Assembly (NCBI GenBank): GCA_030144725.1
Contig: JASKMD010000013.1
Location: 6,907,710-6,971,709, forward strand
DNA: 64,000 nucleotides
Direction of reading: 5' to 3'
Origin: Haematococcus lacustris
Lineage: Eukaryota > Chlorophyta > Chlorophyceae > Chlamydomonadales > Haematococcaceae
Under the pieces are notes generated by a model. The model was not told the DNA's origin. It searched no databases and saw nothing but the letters and a program-made list of their open reading frames with translations. Every line of letters begins with the position of its first letter. Within the stretch, counting starts at the first letter, position 1. A program made the position numbers and the translations under genes. Shown piece by piece: positions 31,401 through 42,387 of the stretch.

Positions 31401-34400
31401 ACCAAGTCCCCCAGCTGCCTGCCCCCCTGCCCCTGGCCTTCACGCAGCCCTCCTGCCCGGCACAGCCCCAGCAGTGCCAGGGGCGCGGCTGCCTGCACTG
31501 CGGGGGAAGCTTCCTGGCAACTGCTGCCCCAGGTGGCCAGGAGGCTGCTCCAAGGTGAAGGGGTGGGGTCAGGGAGAGGTGCTGGGCCGTCAGCAAGCTT
31601 GGACAGCCAGCTGCACAGACACACGGCGTGTGGAGGGTGGGGTGAGGCGGGGCAGGACCTCTACAAGAGGCACAGAGGGGGCGAGGTGAGGGAGGGCAGT
31701 GGTGGCTTGTGGGAGGTAGGTGGTCAGGAGGTCAACATAGGGGTGGGACTGCAGGGGGAGTGTGGTGCAGGGGGGTTCCTAGGCATGGAGCTCAACGTCC
31801 TAGGGTCAAGGTGTAGGGGCAAAGCTGAGGCTGAGTCAAACCTACTAGATCTATCCTTGTAAATCCCTGTCCCTGTCCCTGTCCCTGTCCCCGTCCCCGT
31901 CCCTGTCCTTGTCCCTGGTGCCCCTCCTGCCCACCACTGCTGCCTCTGCTGCTTCCCCTGCCCTGCTGCTGCTGCCCCTGCTGCTCTAGCCCGCCACTGC
32001 TGGGTCAGACCATGGGTGAGGCCGCCACCCTCTCACCTAGCAAAGAACACCGTCCAAGAGGACACAGCCAGGCAAGGGTGGGTCGCCTTACCGGCAGCCA
32101 GCCCCGCTAGGCCCTCCCTCACACCTCCCACCCAGCCCCAGGCCCCAGGCTGCCCCTGCCCCTGCCCCTGCCCGTCTTCCCGCTCTGCGCCTCCCCCTTC
32201 CCACTCTGCGTACCCCCTCCAACACAGCAGCATCACGCCTGCATGGGCCACTGCCCTGCAGCTGACCCCCCCTCTGCCATAACTACGGGCCGCAGCTCTC
32301 CCCGCCCCTCTGCCCCCTCCACCTCCTCCTCCTCCACCTCGTCCCCATCCTCCTCCCCCTGCTGCCTTGCAACCCAGGAGGCTGGCTGGAATGACCTTAC
32401 GCAGGCGCTGTAACACCACCTGCCCCTCATGCCCCACCTCAGCGTTAGTTGACAGGACACCAGCACGAGCAACTGACCCAACCATTTCAACTGAGGAGCC
32501 TGTGCTACAGGAGGTGAGGGACAGGGCAGTCGAGGAGACCCTGGCAGCAGCAGGGGGGAGGGGGGGCCCAGGCCGGGCGGTGATGAGCAGGCGGCGGCGG
32601 TTGGCGTGCTCATGCTGCAGGGCGGCTACCGCCAGCTCCTGGGCAGCTTCCAAGCAGGCTGGGTCACTTTCCCGCCACAAGGAGCTGGGCGGGGCTGGAG
32701 GAGAGGGGTGCCCGCTGCTGCTGCCCATTGCAGTGGTGGCGGTGGTGGTGGTGCTGCTGCTGTGCTTCAATGCAGTCTTGAGCACCAGCTGCCTCACCAC
32801 TAGCACATCAAACCCTGGAGCCGCCCCCTCCACCTCCTGCCCCTGCACCCCCTCTCCCTCCACGTCCTCCTTGGCCCCCTCCTCAAAGCCAGTAGTCTTC
32901 CCGCCGCCCCCCTGCCTATGCTGTGCTGACGACGTGTTCAGGTTTGCAGGCTTGTGGTCGGGGTCGTGTTGGCTGAGGAAGGCGTCCAGGGCAGCAGCAG
33001 CCGGGGCGGGGCTGAGGGGCAGCACCAGGGCAGCTAGAGGGGCAGCCACCTCCAACCGCTCCAACAGATCCAAGGGGTAGGCAGCCAGGGCGAGGTAGGC
33101 GGCACGGCGCACCTGGAGGAAAGAGTCGCAAGCAGTAAGGGGTGGACGGGGGGGGCGAGCGGGCGGGCGGGCGAGAGGTCAGGCGGGCGGGCGGGTGGGT
33201 GGGCAGGTGGGTGGGCAGGCTTGCTAGTAGCGCACTAGCTATCTACTCAATGCTTACCCGGTCCATCAGCCCCCTCCCTCCCCCTCAACCCTCTTCCCCC
33301 CACCCCCCACCCCCTGCTGCCCACCTCCACAGCCGGGTGCCTGCATGCAGCCCACAGCCCAGCCACTGCCGCCACCGCCGCCTCCCCATGCGCCTCCGCG
33401 TCCCACGCCCCTTCCCCCAGGAGGGCCACCTGCAGCCAGCCAGACGCTGCGGCTGAGGCAGGCTGTCAGGCAGCCAGGGCTGACTAGGGCCCCCCTCACT
33501 CCACCCCTCCAAACTCCCTTCCCCTGCAACACTTGGGCGCCTCAGGCGCAGAGCAGACACGGCTGAGGCCAGGGCAGCGGGCAGCAGCAGCACCGGCAGC
33601 AGCAGCAGCAGCAGCAGGAACAACGGCGGTCGCATGAGCAGCAGAGGTAGGAGATGCAGTTGTAAGAGGGGCATCTCACCCAAGCGGCAGCCAGCTGGGG
33701 GTGGTCAGGCAGGCGTGGGTGATGCCGCTGCACCACCCTCCACGCCTTGTAGAAGTCAAGCACGTCGGCCTGGCACAAGGGAGCCAGGGCGCCCAGGCCC
33801 AGGGCGGCCACGTCAGGGGAGGGGTCCAGCACTGCGTCCTGGGAGCAGGGCCAGAGCCAAATCAGGCAACGCTGGCTGTGGCACAGGCACATGTCAGGGC
33901 AGTCAGGGCATGTCAGGGCAGTCAGGTCAGCATCGCATATTGACATCGGCTGACATGGTTGCAGGATGCAAGAGCTGGGAGGGTGTGTCAGGTGGGTTGG
34001 CTGGTGGGTTGGCTGGCACTGGGCCCGGTCAGCAGCCAGCGCTTCTGCCCACCTGGATCGCCCCCACCAGCTCCACCCCTCGATCAGGGTCATGCCGGCA
34101 CACCCGCACTAGCAGCTGGGCGCGGGCCAGGCGCAGGGGCAGGGGGGGCGGGCGGCCACCAGGGCCCGCATACCCCGCCAGGGCCTGCTGAGCTCGGCTC
34201 CAGCCATGGCCTGCAGCAGCACCCAGGCTGGCTGTGCTGCACAGGCTTGCTGCAGGACCTCAGCACCCTGGCTCCTCCTAGCTAGCCTGCCGGTGGTAGC
34301 TTATCACAACAGGCAGGCAACAGCAGCAGGAGGGGCAGCGGGACTTCAGCACCCACCCCTGGGTGAGGGTGCTTGCTGCGGGACCGCGGCTACCCGGCTA

Positions 34401-37400
34401 CCCCTAGACTCATTATCACCCCTATACTCACTTGTATCACTAGTCTTCATCGCCCCTAGCTAGCTGGTGCTAGCTAGCTGCACCATCACCCCTAGCTAGC
34501 CTGCTGGGTGGTAGCTCAGCACAACAGGCTGACAACAGCAGCAGGAGGGGCAGCAGCAGCACCCACTGCCCCAGCAGAGGTCACGAACCTGGATTAAAGG
34601 CAAAGCAAAGGTGATCCTAACCACCACCACAGGGGTGACCCTACCTCCCTGCCTCCTGGCTCAACCCACCCCACCAACCCCCACCAGCCATCCTTGCACC
34701 GGTTCATCACATGGGCCGACTGTTGGCCCGCAGCGGACTGTGAGTGAAGTTGATGACCAGCTCAATGCCCAGCAGCAAGTCCCTAGCAGGCTGACGGCGT
34801 AGCGGTGTAAACCAGTAGCAACAACAATGCCATAGCTTCCCGCGTGACCCAGCTAGTGAACGCCTTGACCTTGACCCCTCTCAGCATCAGCCACCCGCCC
34901 TCCTCTTCATGCTCAGTGTGTGGCAGAGTCATGTCACCATCAGCAGCGATGACCTTGGTGACACCACACAGCTGACCCACACCCTGACATGACCGTCACC
35001 ACTCCTCAGCACACCTCCCCACCAAACCCAAACCCTGCCCCAGGCAACCTCCACCAACCACCACCAACCACCCCCCACTAGGCACACACCCCGCACCCCC
35101 TGCCCCCCACCGCCCACCTGACGCCATCCAGGCCTCCACCACCAGCCTCAGCGCCAGGCAGCGCACCGGCCAAGGCTTGTCCACCTCCCCCAGCAGCCTC
35201 AGGGGCCGCAGCACAAAGGGCACGGCCTGGCCTGCGCTGCTGCTGCTCTCCCCACACGACAGCATGACGCCCAGGAGGGACAGCAAGCCAAGGTGGGCCG
35301 CCGCTGCCGCCTGCGCACCCAAGGGGACTGCTCCCGCCCTCACACCTGCCACACCTCCCTCCACCACCACGCCCTCTGCACCTCCAGACAGGTCCCTCCC
35401 TGCCCCTCTCCCTGCCTTCCTGTCCACCACCTTCCCTCCATCTAGCCCCCTGCCAGCTGCCGCCATCTCTGCACTGTCACCTCTGCTCATCTGCTCACAG
35501 CCCCGCCGCGTCGCCCACAGCACAGTGGGCAGGAAGGTGAGGGCGGCCTGTGGCCTGAGCAACAGCAGCTGCCGGACAGCTCCTGCCGCCGCTAGCTGCA
35601 CGTGGGGCAGGGGGTGGGCCAGGAGGGCGGTGAGGGTGGCGGTGAGAGCTGGGCTGGGCTGGGCATCTGCTACGGCTGCGGCCAAATCAGCTGGAGCCAG
35701 AGTGTAGGCGGCGGCGGAGGAGGAGGAGGAGGAGGGGGAGGAGGAGGAGGAGGGAGTGTGAAGGCGCTGTGAGATGAGGGCGGCTGTGAGGCTGTGGAGC
35801 CATGAGAGGAGGTAGGGGAGGCTGGGGGTGGGGGTGGGGGTGGGAGGGGCTGGGTGGGGGGAAGGTGCAAGGGGAGGGAGGGGAGGACGTGTATGGCTAA
35901 GGGCCAGCAGCCTGGCAGAGGGTTGTAGCAGGGACAGCTCCCCTGCCCAGGTGCACCCAACCAGGTATGCAGGAGGTGCATGCAGTACATGCAGTACATG
36001 CAGTACAGGCGGTACAGGCGATACATGCAGCTGGTGCACCAGGCCCAGCGCCCAGCGCCGTAGGTCAGGAGAGGGGCTGAACAGCGCGGTGCGCAGCAAC
36101 GGCCCCAGCAGCAGTATCTGGGCTGTTGGCTGCGCTGGCTGCCCTTGTCTGTTGGCTGCCTTTGCAGCCAGGGAGGAGGTCGGAGTGTGGGGAAGGGAGT
36201 GCCATTGCAGCAGTGCGGCGTGCACCAGGCTCAGCGTGGTCTGCTGCTCCTGCAGGAAGGAGGGCGGGAGGAGGAGGGGCAGTGCATTGAGACCACAGCC
36301 TCTAAGGAAGGCCATCCCCATACGGCCTCACGATATGAGGAAATGTGTAGAGGTGCGAATACGTGCAGGCCCCGCTCAGCTTTCAAGGAGGGATACCAGG
36401 CAGGCAGATCTAACCACCCACTTGTCAGGGCTTGGCAGGATGGCTAGGGGCTCAGGCCATAGGTGGCAGTCAGTGCAGTCCACAGTGTGGGCTCATTAGG
36501 GAGGCCGACTCTGGCTCTGGATCCCTGGACTAGGAGGCTTTCAAAGGTCACACCTGCCTGCCTGCCACCTGCCTGCCCCCCTCCCAGCCTACCCCTCCTC
36601 ATTTGCCTCATCGTCCCCAGCCCTCACCCCCTGCCCCCTGCTGTCCCCCACACCCGCACCTGACCCGTGGTGGCCATCAGCAGCAGGGCCAGATGAGGCA
36701 ACCTGCCCCCCAGCACTCCTGGACACAGGCCCTGCAGCCGGGTCAGGCCAGCCAGCGCCTCCCCACCCAGCCCCTCATCCAGACCACTGCCAGCACAGCC
36801 CAGCCAGCCAGCCCCCCCACTGGCCCCCCCTGACACGCTGCTCTTGGCCTGGGCGGCCTGGGCCAGCACCTCCACCCCCCCTCGACCAGGCTGCTCCCCC
36901 CTGCCGCCGCCACCACTGCCACCGCCATCGCTGCTGCTGCCTGAGACGTAGTCCCAAGCCAGCTGCAGGAGGGTGTCGGCCAGGCACTGGGCTAGCAGGG
37001 GTGCGGCTGCAGCAGCTGGCCCTGCGTGAACGACCCCTCCTGCTGCGGCTGCCCCCACACCTCCTGGCGCCCCCTGCTGCTGCACCGCCTGCAGCCCTGA
37101 CCCCTGCTGCTGCTCTCCCTCCTCCTCCTCCTCCTCCTCCTCCTCCTCCTCCTCCTCTGCTTGTTGCCACAGCAGGTCCATGAGGTCCAGCAGGTCAGGG
37201 ATGTGCTGCAGCAGAGCCAGCCTGCAGCCCCACAGGCCAGCTGGTGGGGAGGGGAGTGAGGCCAGAGCCTTGCTGTGGGCCTGGACCAGGCGGGCCAGGG
37301 GCATGTTCAGGGCTGTGTCAAGGGCGCAGTCAGGGCATCAGCAACTTGCAGGCACAGTCACAGTCACAGCCCCTTGCCCCTGCCCCTTGCCCCTGCTCTC

Positions 37401-38921
37401 TGCCCTTGCCCTGCCCCGCACTCACTGCCTGGCTGGGTGTGCAGCGGGTGCTCCTGCCATCAGGCCCAGCAGCAGCCTCAGCACTGGCAGCGTCATCAGA
37501 GGCTGGCTGCAGCCCAGGCGCACCAGCTGGCTGTGCAATGTGGAGCCCAGCGCCACCCAGCTGCTGCTGCTGCTGCTGCTGCTTGCAGCCTGCAGGGCAA
37601 GCCAGTATAACGGGGAAGGGAGGGGAGATGGAGTCAGCTGCTGCCCTCATCCCACGACCCCACCCCTGCACTCAAGGACCCCCCAGCCCTCCCTAGGGAT
37701 GGCAGTGAGCAAAGGGGAGGGGAGGGGAAGGGAGGGGGTTACAGGGGAGGGGAGGGAGGTAAGGGGTCAGCTGCCAAGAAGGGCTCACCCCGGTGCCTTC
37801 ACCCCCTAACCCCACACCCCACAAGGGCCCCACTCCCAAGCCCAAGGGCCATCTCAGCCCTCCCCATGTGGCCCTCCCCATGCCTTGTGTACCACTGCAT
37901 GGGCCAGCAGCCACACCTTCATGAGGCAGAAGGAAAAGAAGGGCTGCAGGGCGTGCCACAACTGCTGCTGCTGCTGCCGCTGCTGTCTGGTCTGACGGCA
38001 GGCGCTGTGCAAGGCGGAGCAGCAGCCCGTTACCAGGCTGCTGCCACAGTCAAGGTTCAGCAGCAGGGCGCTGCTCAGAGGGTGCTGTGCCCAGCCCTGA
38101 CCCCCTGACCCTGACCCTGGTACAGGCATTGGTACCAAACCAGGGTCTGACACCCCTGATGGAGCACTGAGAGTGAGGCTGGGCTGCCACCCTGGCACAC
38201 CCTGCTCACCCTGCTGCTGACCCCGCCCCTGACCCTGCTGCTGCTGCCCCTGCGGCTGCTGGCCCTCTTGGCCCTGAGTGGCGGCATGGTCCTGTGTGGC
38301 TGTGAAGATCAGCAGGTGCAGCAGCCCCTGGGCCAGGCTGCCTGCTGTGGCGGGGGAGTTGGCAGTGGGCAGGGCGGCCATCAGGGCCTCCTGACACATG
38401 GCCATTGGCAGAGAGCCTGCAGGGGCAGGGGTATGAGAGAGGCAGCGATGTCACACAAACTGGCATGCACACATCATACAGCCCAGCTGGGAGGCTCTTG
38501 ACTAAGTGTGACAGGGTGTGCTGGTTAGGCTTCAGCCATGTACCCCTTGTGCTGCCTGACCCATAGCACCTCAATCTCACAGCCTCTGCTTATGTGACCG
38601 TACTGCTTTGACCCACTGCACCTCGTGTGGCAGCAATGACCAAGCGCTGCACAGCCTCCTGCACCGCCACCTGGTAGCAGTAGGGCGGGTGCAGAACAAA
38701 CATTGTAAAACCCCACGAGCCTGCCACAGCACAGCACAGCAAAATAGGGACCCAACCTTGCATGCGTGAGCAAGGCATGCCGCGATGGCGGGTGTTGCTG
38801 CAACTCCGCGCGATGCTGAACCCGCTCTCAGCAGACATTCAAACACGCCCGCGACAGAAAGTTGCGCGACGATGGGACTCGCTGCAGCTTTCAGGCGCTT
38901 GAGTTGCGCGTCAAGCTCCAT
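26015..38921 (-). CDS. FOCAD/RST1-like giant ARM-repeat protein (DUF3730 family)
   Basis: Start ATG at 38921 (MELDAQLKRLKAAASPIVAQ). Exons I can place: 38921-38757, 38670-38622, 38416-37893, 37589-37426, about 37300-36660, 36249-35118, 34210-34053, 33838-33680, 33429-33325, 33112-32037, 31544-31382, one exon of nearly 4.8 kb ending at 26197, and a last short one with a stop near 26015. Most join in phase; the junctions near 37300 and 31000 are not settled. Key family matches are the DUF3730-like block (WPVRCLALRLVVEAWMAS), the segment RHDPDRGVELVGAIQ, and ALGLGALAPLCQADVLDFYK (compare plant RST1 'LCEADVIDFYTAW'). Plant RST1 and human FOCAD (about 1,800 residues) link the cytoplasmic exosome to the Ski complex in RNA decay. 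This protein would be near 3,000 residues, swollen by Ala, Ser, Gly, Glu and Gln runs, especially in the giant exon. Confidence 0.7.
28262..28480 (+). repeat. In-frame Ala-coding minisatellite inside the FOCAD/RST1-like giant exon
   Basis: Alternating 'cccctgctgcctctactg' units and a (ctg)n run on the plus strand read on the minus strand as AVEAAGAA repeats followed by poly-Ala. Further low-complexity tracts in the same exon lie near 30410-30500 (Glu-Ala-Gly repeats), and an acidic run near 37118-37156 lies in an upstream exon. All keep the frame open. Confidence 0.8.
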
Positions 38922-38927
38922 TATCAC

Positions 38928-39298
38928 CCTTCAGCATTACCGACGACGTGCTTGCCCGACGACGTTGCTTGCATTTCATCATGCAATATCCCATGTGCAT
39001 GGTCGCCTTACAAGGGGGTTAGGGTAAGGGATGAGGATGCCCCAGTTGGATGGGGGTGTGGGTGCCCATGCATCAGGCAAGTCTGCCAGGTGGTTGTGCT
39101 GGTGCGATGAGTTAAGACGTGCAAAGATGTGCAATGGAGTTAAGCAGGGAAAGCTGGCCATGACTAAAGTAGTAAACAGTACATGTGAAGCCAGTTATTG
39201 CCCCTGACTTGTCCTAGGGCTCTGCCTGCAGGTTCACGCCAGCCTTTCCTCATCATCTCTTCCAATTATGCGGCACCCAGGAATGGATGTATACATCT
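38928..39298. other. Upstream region of the FOCAD/RST1-like gene
   Basis: No gene supported. The FOCAD/RST1-like promoter should lie between its start codon and the pentamer array. The array begins only about 380 bp upstream of the start codon. Confidence 0.4.
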
Positions 39299-41432
39299 CC
39301 CCGCCCCGCCCCGCCCCGCCCCGCCCCGCCCCGCCCCGCCCCGCCCCGCCCCGCCCCGCCCCGCCCCGCCCCGCCCCGCCCCGCCCCGCCCCGCCCCGCC
39401 CCGCCCCGCCCCGCCCCGCCCCGCCCCGCCCCGCCCCGCCCCGCCCCGCCCCGCCCCGCCCCGCCCCGCCCCGCCCCGCCCCGCCCCGCCCCGCCCCGCC
39501 CCGCCCCGCCCCGCCCCGCCCCGCCCCGCCCCGCCCCGCCCCGCCCCGCCCCGCCCCGCCCCGCCCCGCCCCGCCCCGCCCCGCCCCGCCCCGCCCCGCC
39601 CCGCCCCGCCCCGCCCCGCCCCGCCCCGCCCCGCCCCGCCCCGCCCCGCCCCGCCCCGCCCCGCCCCGCCCCGCCCCGCCCCGCCCCGCCCCGCCCCGCC
39701 CCGCCCCGCCCCGCCCCGCCCCGCCCCGCCCCGCCCCGCCCCGCCCCGCCCCGCCCCGCCCCGCCCCGCCCCGCCCCGCCCCGCCCCGCCCCGCCCCGCC
39801 CCGCCCCGCCCCGCCCCGCCCCGCCCCGCCCCGCCCCGCCCCGCCCCGCCCCGCCCCGCCCCGCCCCGCCCCGCCCCGCCCCGCCCCGCCCCGCCCCGCC
39901 CCGCCCCGCCCCGCCCCGCCCCGCCCCGCCCCGCCCCGCCCCGCCCCGCCCCGCCCCGCCCCGCCCCGCCCCGCCCCGCCCCGCCCCGCCCCGCCCCGCC
40001 CCGCCCCGCCCCGCCCCGCCCCGCCCCGCCCCGCCCCGCCCCGCCCCGCCCCGCCCCGCCCCGCCCCGCCCCGCCCCGCCCCGCCCCGCCCCGCCCCGCC
40101 CCGCCCCGCCCCGCCCCGCCCCGCCCCGCCCCGCCCCGCCCCGCCCCGCCCCGCCCCGCCCCGCCCCGCCCCGCCCCGCCCCGCCCCGCCCCGCCCCGCC
40201 CCGCCCCGCCCCGCCCCGCCCCGCCCCGCCCCGCCCCGCCCCGCCCCGCCCCGCCCCGCCCCGCCCCGCCCCGCCCCGCCCCGCCCCGCCCCGCCCCGCC
40301 CCGCCCCGCCCCGCCCCGCCCCGCCCCGCCCCGCCCCGCCCCGCCCCGCCCCGCCCCGCCCCGCCCCGCCCCGCCCCGCCCCGCCCCGCCCCGCCCCGCC
40401 CCGCCCCGCCCCGCCCCGCCCCGCCCCGCCCCGCCCCGCCCCGCCCCGCCCCGCCCCGCCCCGCCCCGCCCCGCCCCGCCCCGCCCCGCCCCGCCCCGCC
40501 CCGCCCCGCCCCGCCCCGCCCCGCCCCGCCCCGCCCCGCCCCGCCCCGCCCCGCCCCGCCCCGCCCCGCCCCGCCCCGCCCCGCCCCGCCCCGCCCCGCC
40601 CCGCCCCGCCCCGCCCCGCCCCGCCCCGCCCCGCCCCGCCCCGCCCCGCCCCGCCCCGCCCCGCCCCGCCGCCGCGCCGCGCCGCGCCGCGCCGCGCCGC
40701 GCCGCGCCGCGCCGCGCCGCGCCGCGCCGCGCCCGCGCCGCCCCGCGCCGCCCCGCGCCGCCCCGCGCCGCCCCGCCCCGCCCCGCCCCGCCCCGCCCCG
40801 CCCCGCCCCGCCCCGCCCCGCCCCGCCCCGCCCCGCCCCGCCCCGCCCCGCCCCGCCCCGCCCCGCCCCGCCCCGCCCCGCCCCGCCCCGCCCCGCCCCG
40901 CCCCGCCCCGCCCCGCCCCGCCCCGCCCCGCCCCGCCCCGCCCCGCCCCGCCCCGCCCCGCCCCGCCCCGCCCCGCCCCGCCCCGCCCCGCCCCGCCCCG
41001 CCCCGCCCCGCCCCGCCCCGCCCCGCCCCGCCCCGCCCCGCCCCGCCCCGCCCCGCCCCGCCCCGCCCCGCCCCGCCCCGCCCCGCCCCGCCCCGCCCCG
41101 CCCCGCCCCGCCCCGCCCCGCCCCGCCCCGCCCCGCCCCGCCCCGCCCCGCCCCGCCCCGCCCCGCCCCGCCCCGCCCCGCCCCGCCCCGCCCCGCCCCG
41201 CCCCGCCCCGCCCCGCCCCGCCCCGCCCCGCCCCGCCCCGCCCCGCCCCGCCCCGCCCCGCCCCGCCCCGCCCCGCCCCGCCCCGCCCCGCCCCGCCCCG
41301 CCCCGCCCCGCCCCGCCCCGCCCCGCCCCGCCCCGCCCCGCCCCGCCCCGCCCCGCCCCGCCCCGCCCCGCCCCGCCCCGCCCCGCCCCGCCCCGCCCCG
41401 CCCCGCCCCGCCCCGCCCCGCCCCGCCCCGCG
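39299..41432. repeat. 2.1-kb CCCCG pentanucleotide satellite with a CCGCG variant block
   Basis: More than 400 near-perfect copies of ccccg. The only visible change is 40671-40773, where units become ccgcg (with transitional 'ccccgcg' units), after which the ccccg phase is shifted. All six frames are open (Pro-Pro-Arg-Pro-Ala or Gly-Gly-Ala-Gly-Arg repeats); there is no reason to call these genes. The minus strand has runs of four G every five bases and could form G-quadruplexes. Confidence 0.97.
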
Positions 41433-42173
41433 CACGCGGGACAGCGGGACGCACAGCCATCGTCGTCGCTGTAACCTAGTGTCGTATATCACATGCACAA
41501 TGAGTCAGCCTAAATAGCGTTGTTTCCCAGCCCCACAGCTTCAAAACCTCTTGCTACATGGTCGTTTGATAAAGTTATGGCTGCACTGGAAGAAAGCAAA
41601 TATACCAGCATACCATGCAAGTCAGCCAAACATGGCAGCTGTCTGACGATCGCAGCTGTCTGAGCAGAGCAGAGCGTGGTCGGCTCGACTCAACTCGGCT
41701 CGCGTCGCGCGCTGCGCGCTGCGGTGCAAGTCAAAGCCCGGTCACAGTCTAAGACCAGTCTAGGTGCGGTATGTCGAGAACTATGAGTGAAGGCGCCATC
41801 GCACGCTATTGTTGAACTTGCACCTGCAGCCCTCTGCAGGGCCATCTGCAGAGCCCTCTGCAGGGCCATCCCATTGTGTCGCGCGGGGAGAATCATTCAT
41901 CTTAACAAAGGCGTCCAGGTGCGCCCATGTCTACCCATGGGGTCATGCCGCCCCAGTAGCTAGTAGTAGTGGGCAGGCCAGGACAGGAGTGGGTGTATGT
42001 GTGTGACAAGGCCCTATTGCGCAAGTGGCCGGCCATGTGGTGAGGATGAACGGCTACAGGAAGTCAACCTTACCATAACAGAACAGTGAACCCCTGACAA
42101 TGGGGATGCGTGTGAGTGAGAGCTAGTAGTAGAAATGGAGGCACACACACCCAGATGGGCGGAGCTGAAGTGG
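41433..42173. other. Intergenic, no gene seen
   Basis: Contains a short internal repeat 'cctctgcagggccatc' at 41830-41870 and GC-rich 'gcgcgctgcgcgctgcg' near 41706. No exon supported. Confidence 0.4.
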
Positions 42174-42222
42174 GCACTAGGCACACTAGCAGTAGCAATA
42201 GCAATGATGAGCTCGCAGCCTG
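42174..42222 (+). promoter_or_regulatory. Conserved upstream block of F-box/LRR-like gene 2
   Basis: gcactaggcacactagcagt (42174 onward) and, 15-20 bp later, gctcgcagcctgt recur in the same order upstream of gene 3 (52866-52915). Both lie 120-220 bp before the start codons. Conservation amid diverged flanks suggests a shared promoter or simply the edge of the duplicated segment. Confidence 0.5.
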
Positions 42223-42387
42223 TCTTAGATTACTTTTGTAATTCATAGCTTGTACTGGAGTAGCATAAGGGTTGTAGGTCAGGGGTTTCAGCTGCCCCTT
42301 CCAGCCCCTCCCACTGGCTGCTACATGTTCTTACTCTGCAGGCTACCCCACACCACAACACCCTTGGAAACGCTGCTGCAGCCAGCC

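Noticed and set aside
26226..33080. Many plus-strand open frames opposite the FOCAD/RST1-like exons
   Set aside because: They mirror GC-rich minus-strand coding repeats and show no domain; the minus strand has family motifs and splice phase.
39198..41517. Long open frames of about 750 codons on both strands (PPRPA and GGAGR repeats)
   Set aside because: They are the automatic product of a 5-bp satellite without stop codons; all six frames are open and none has a unique domain.
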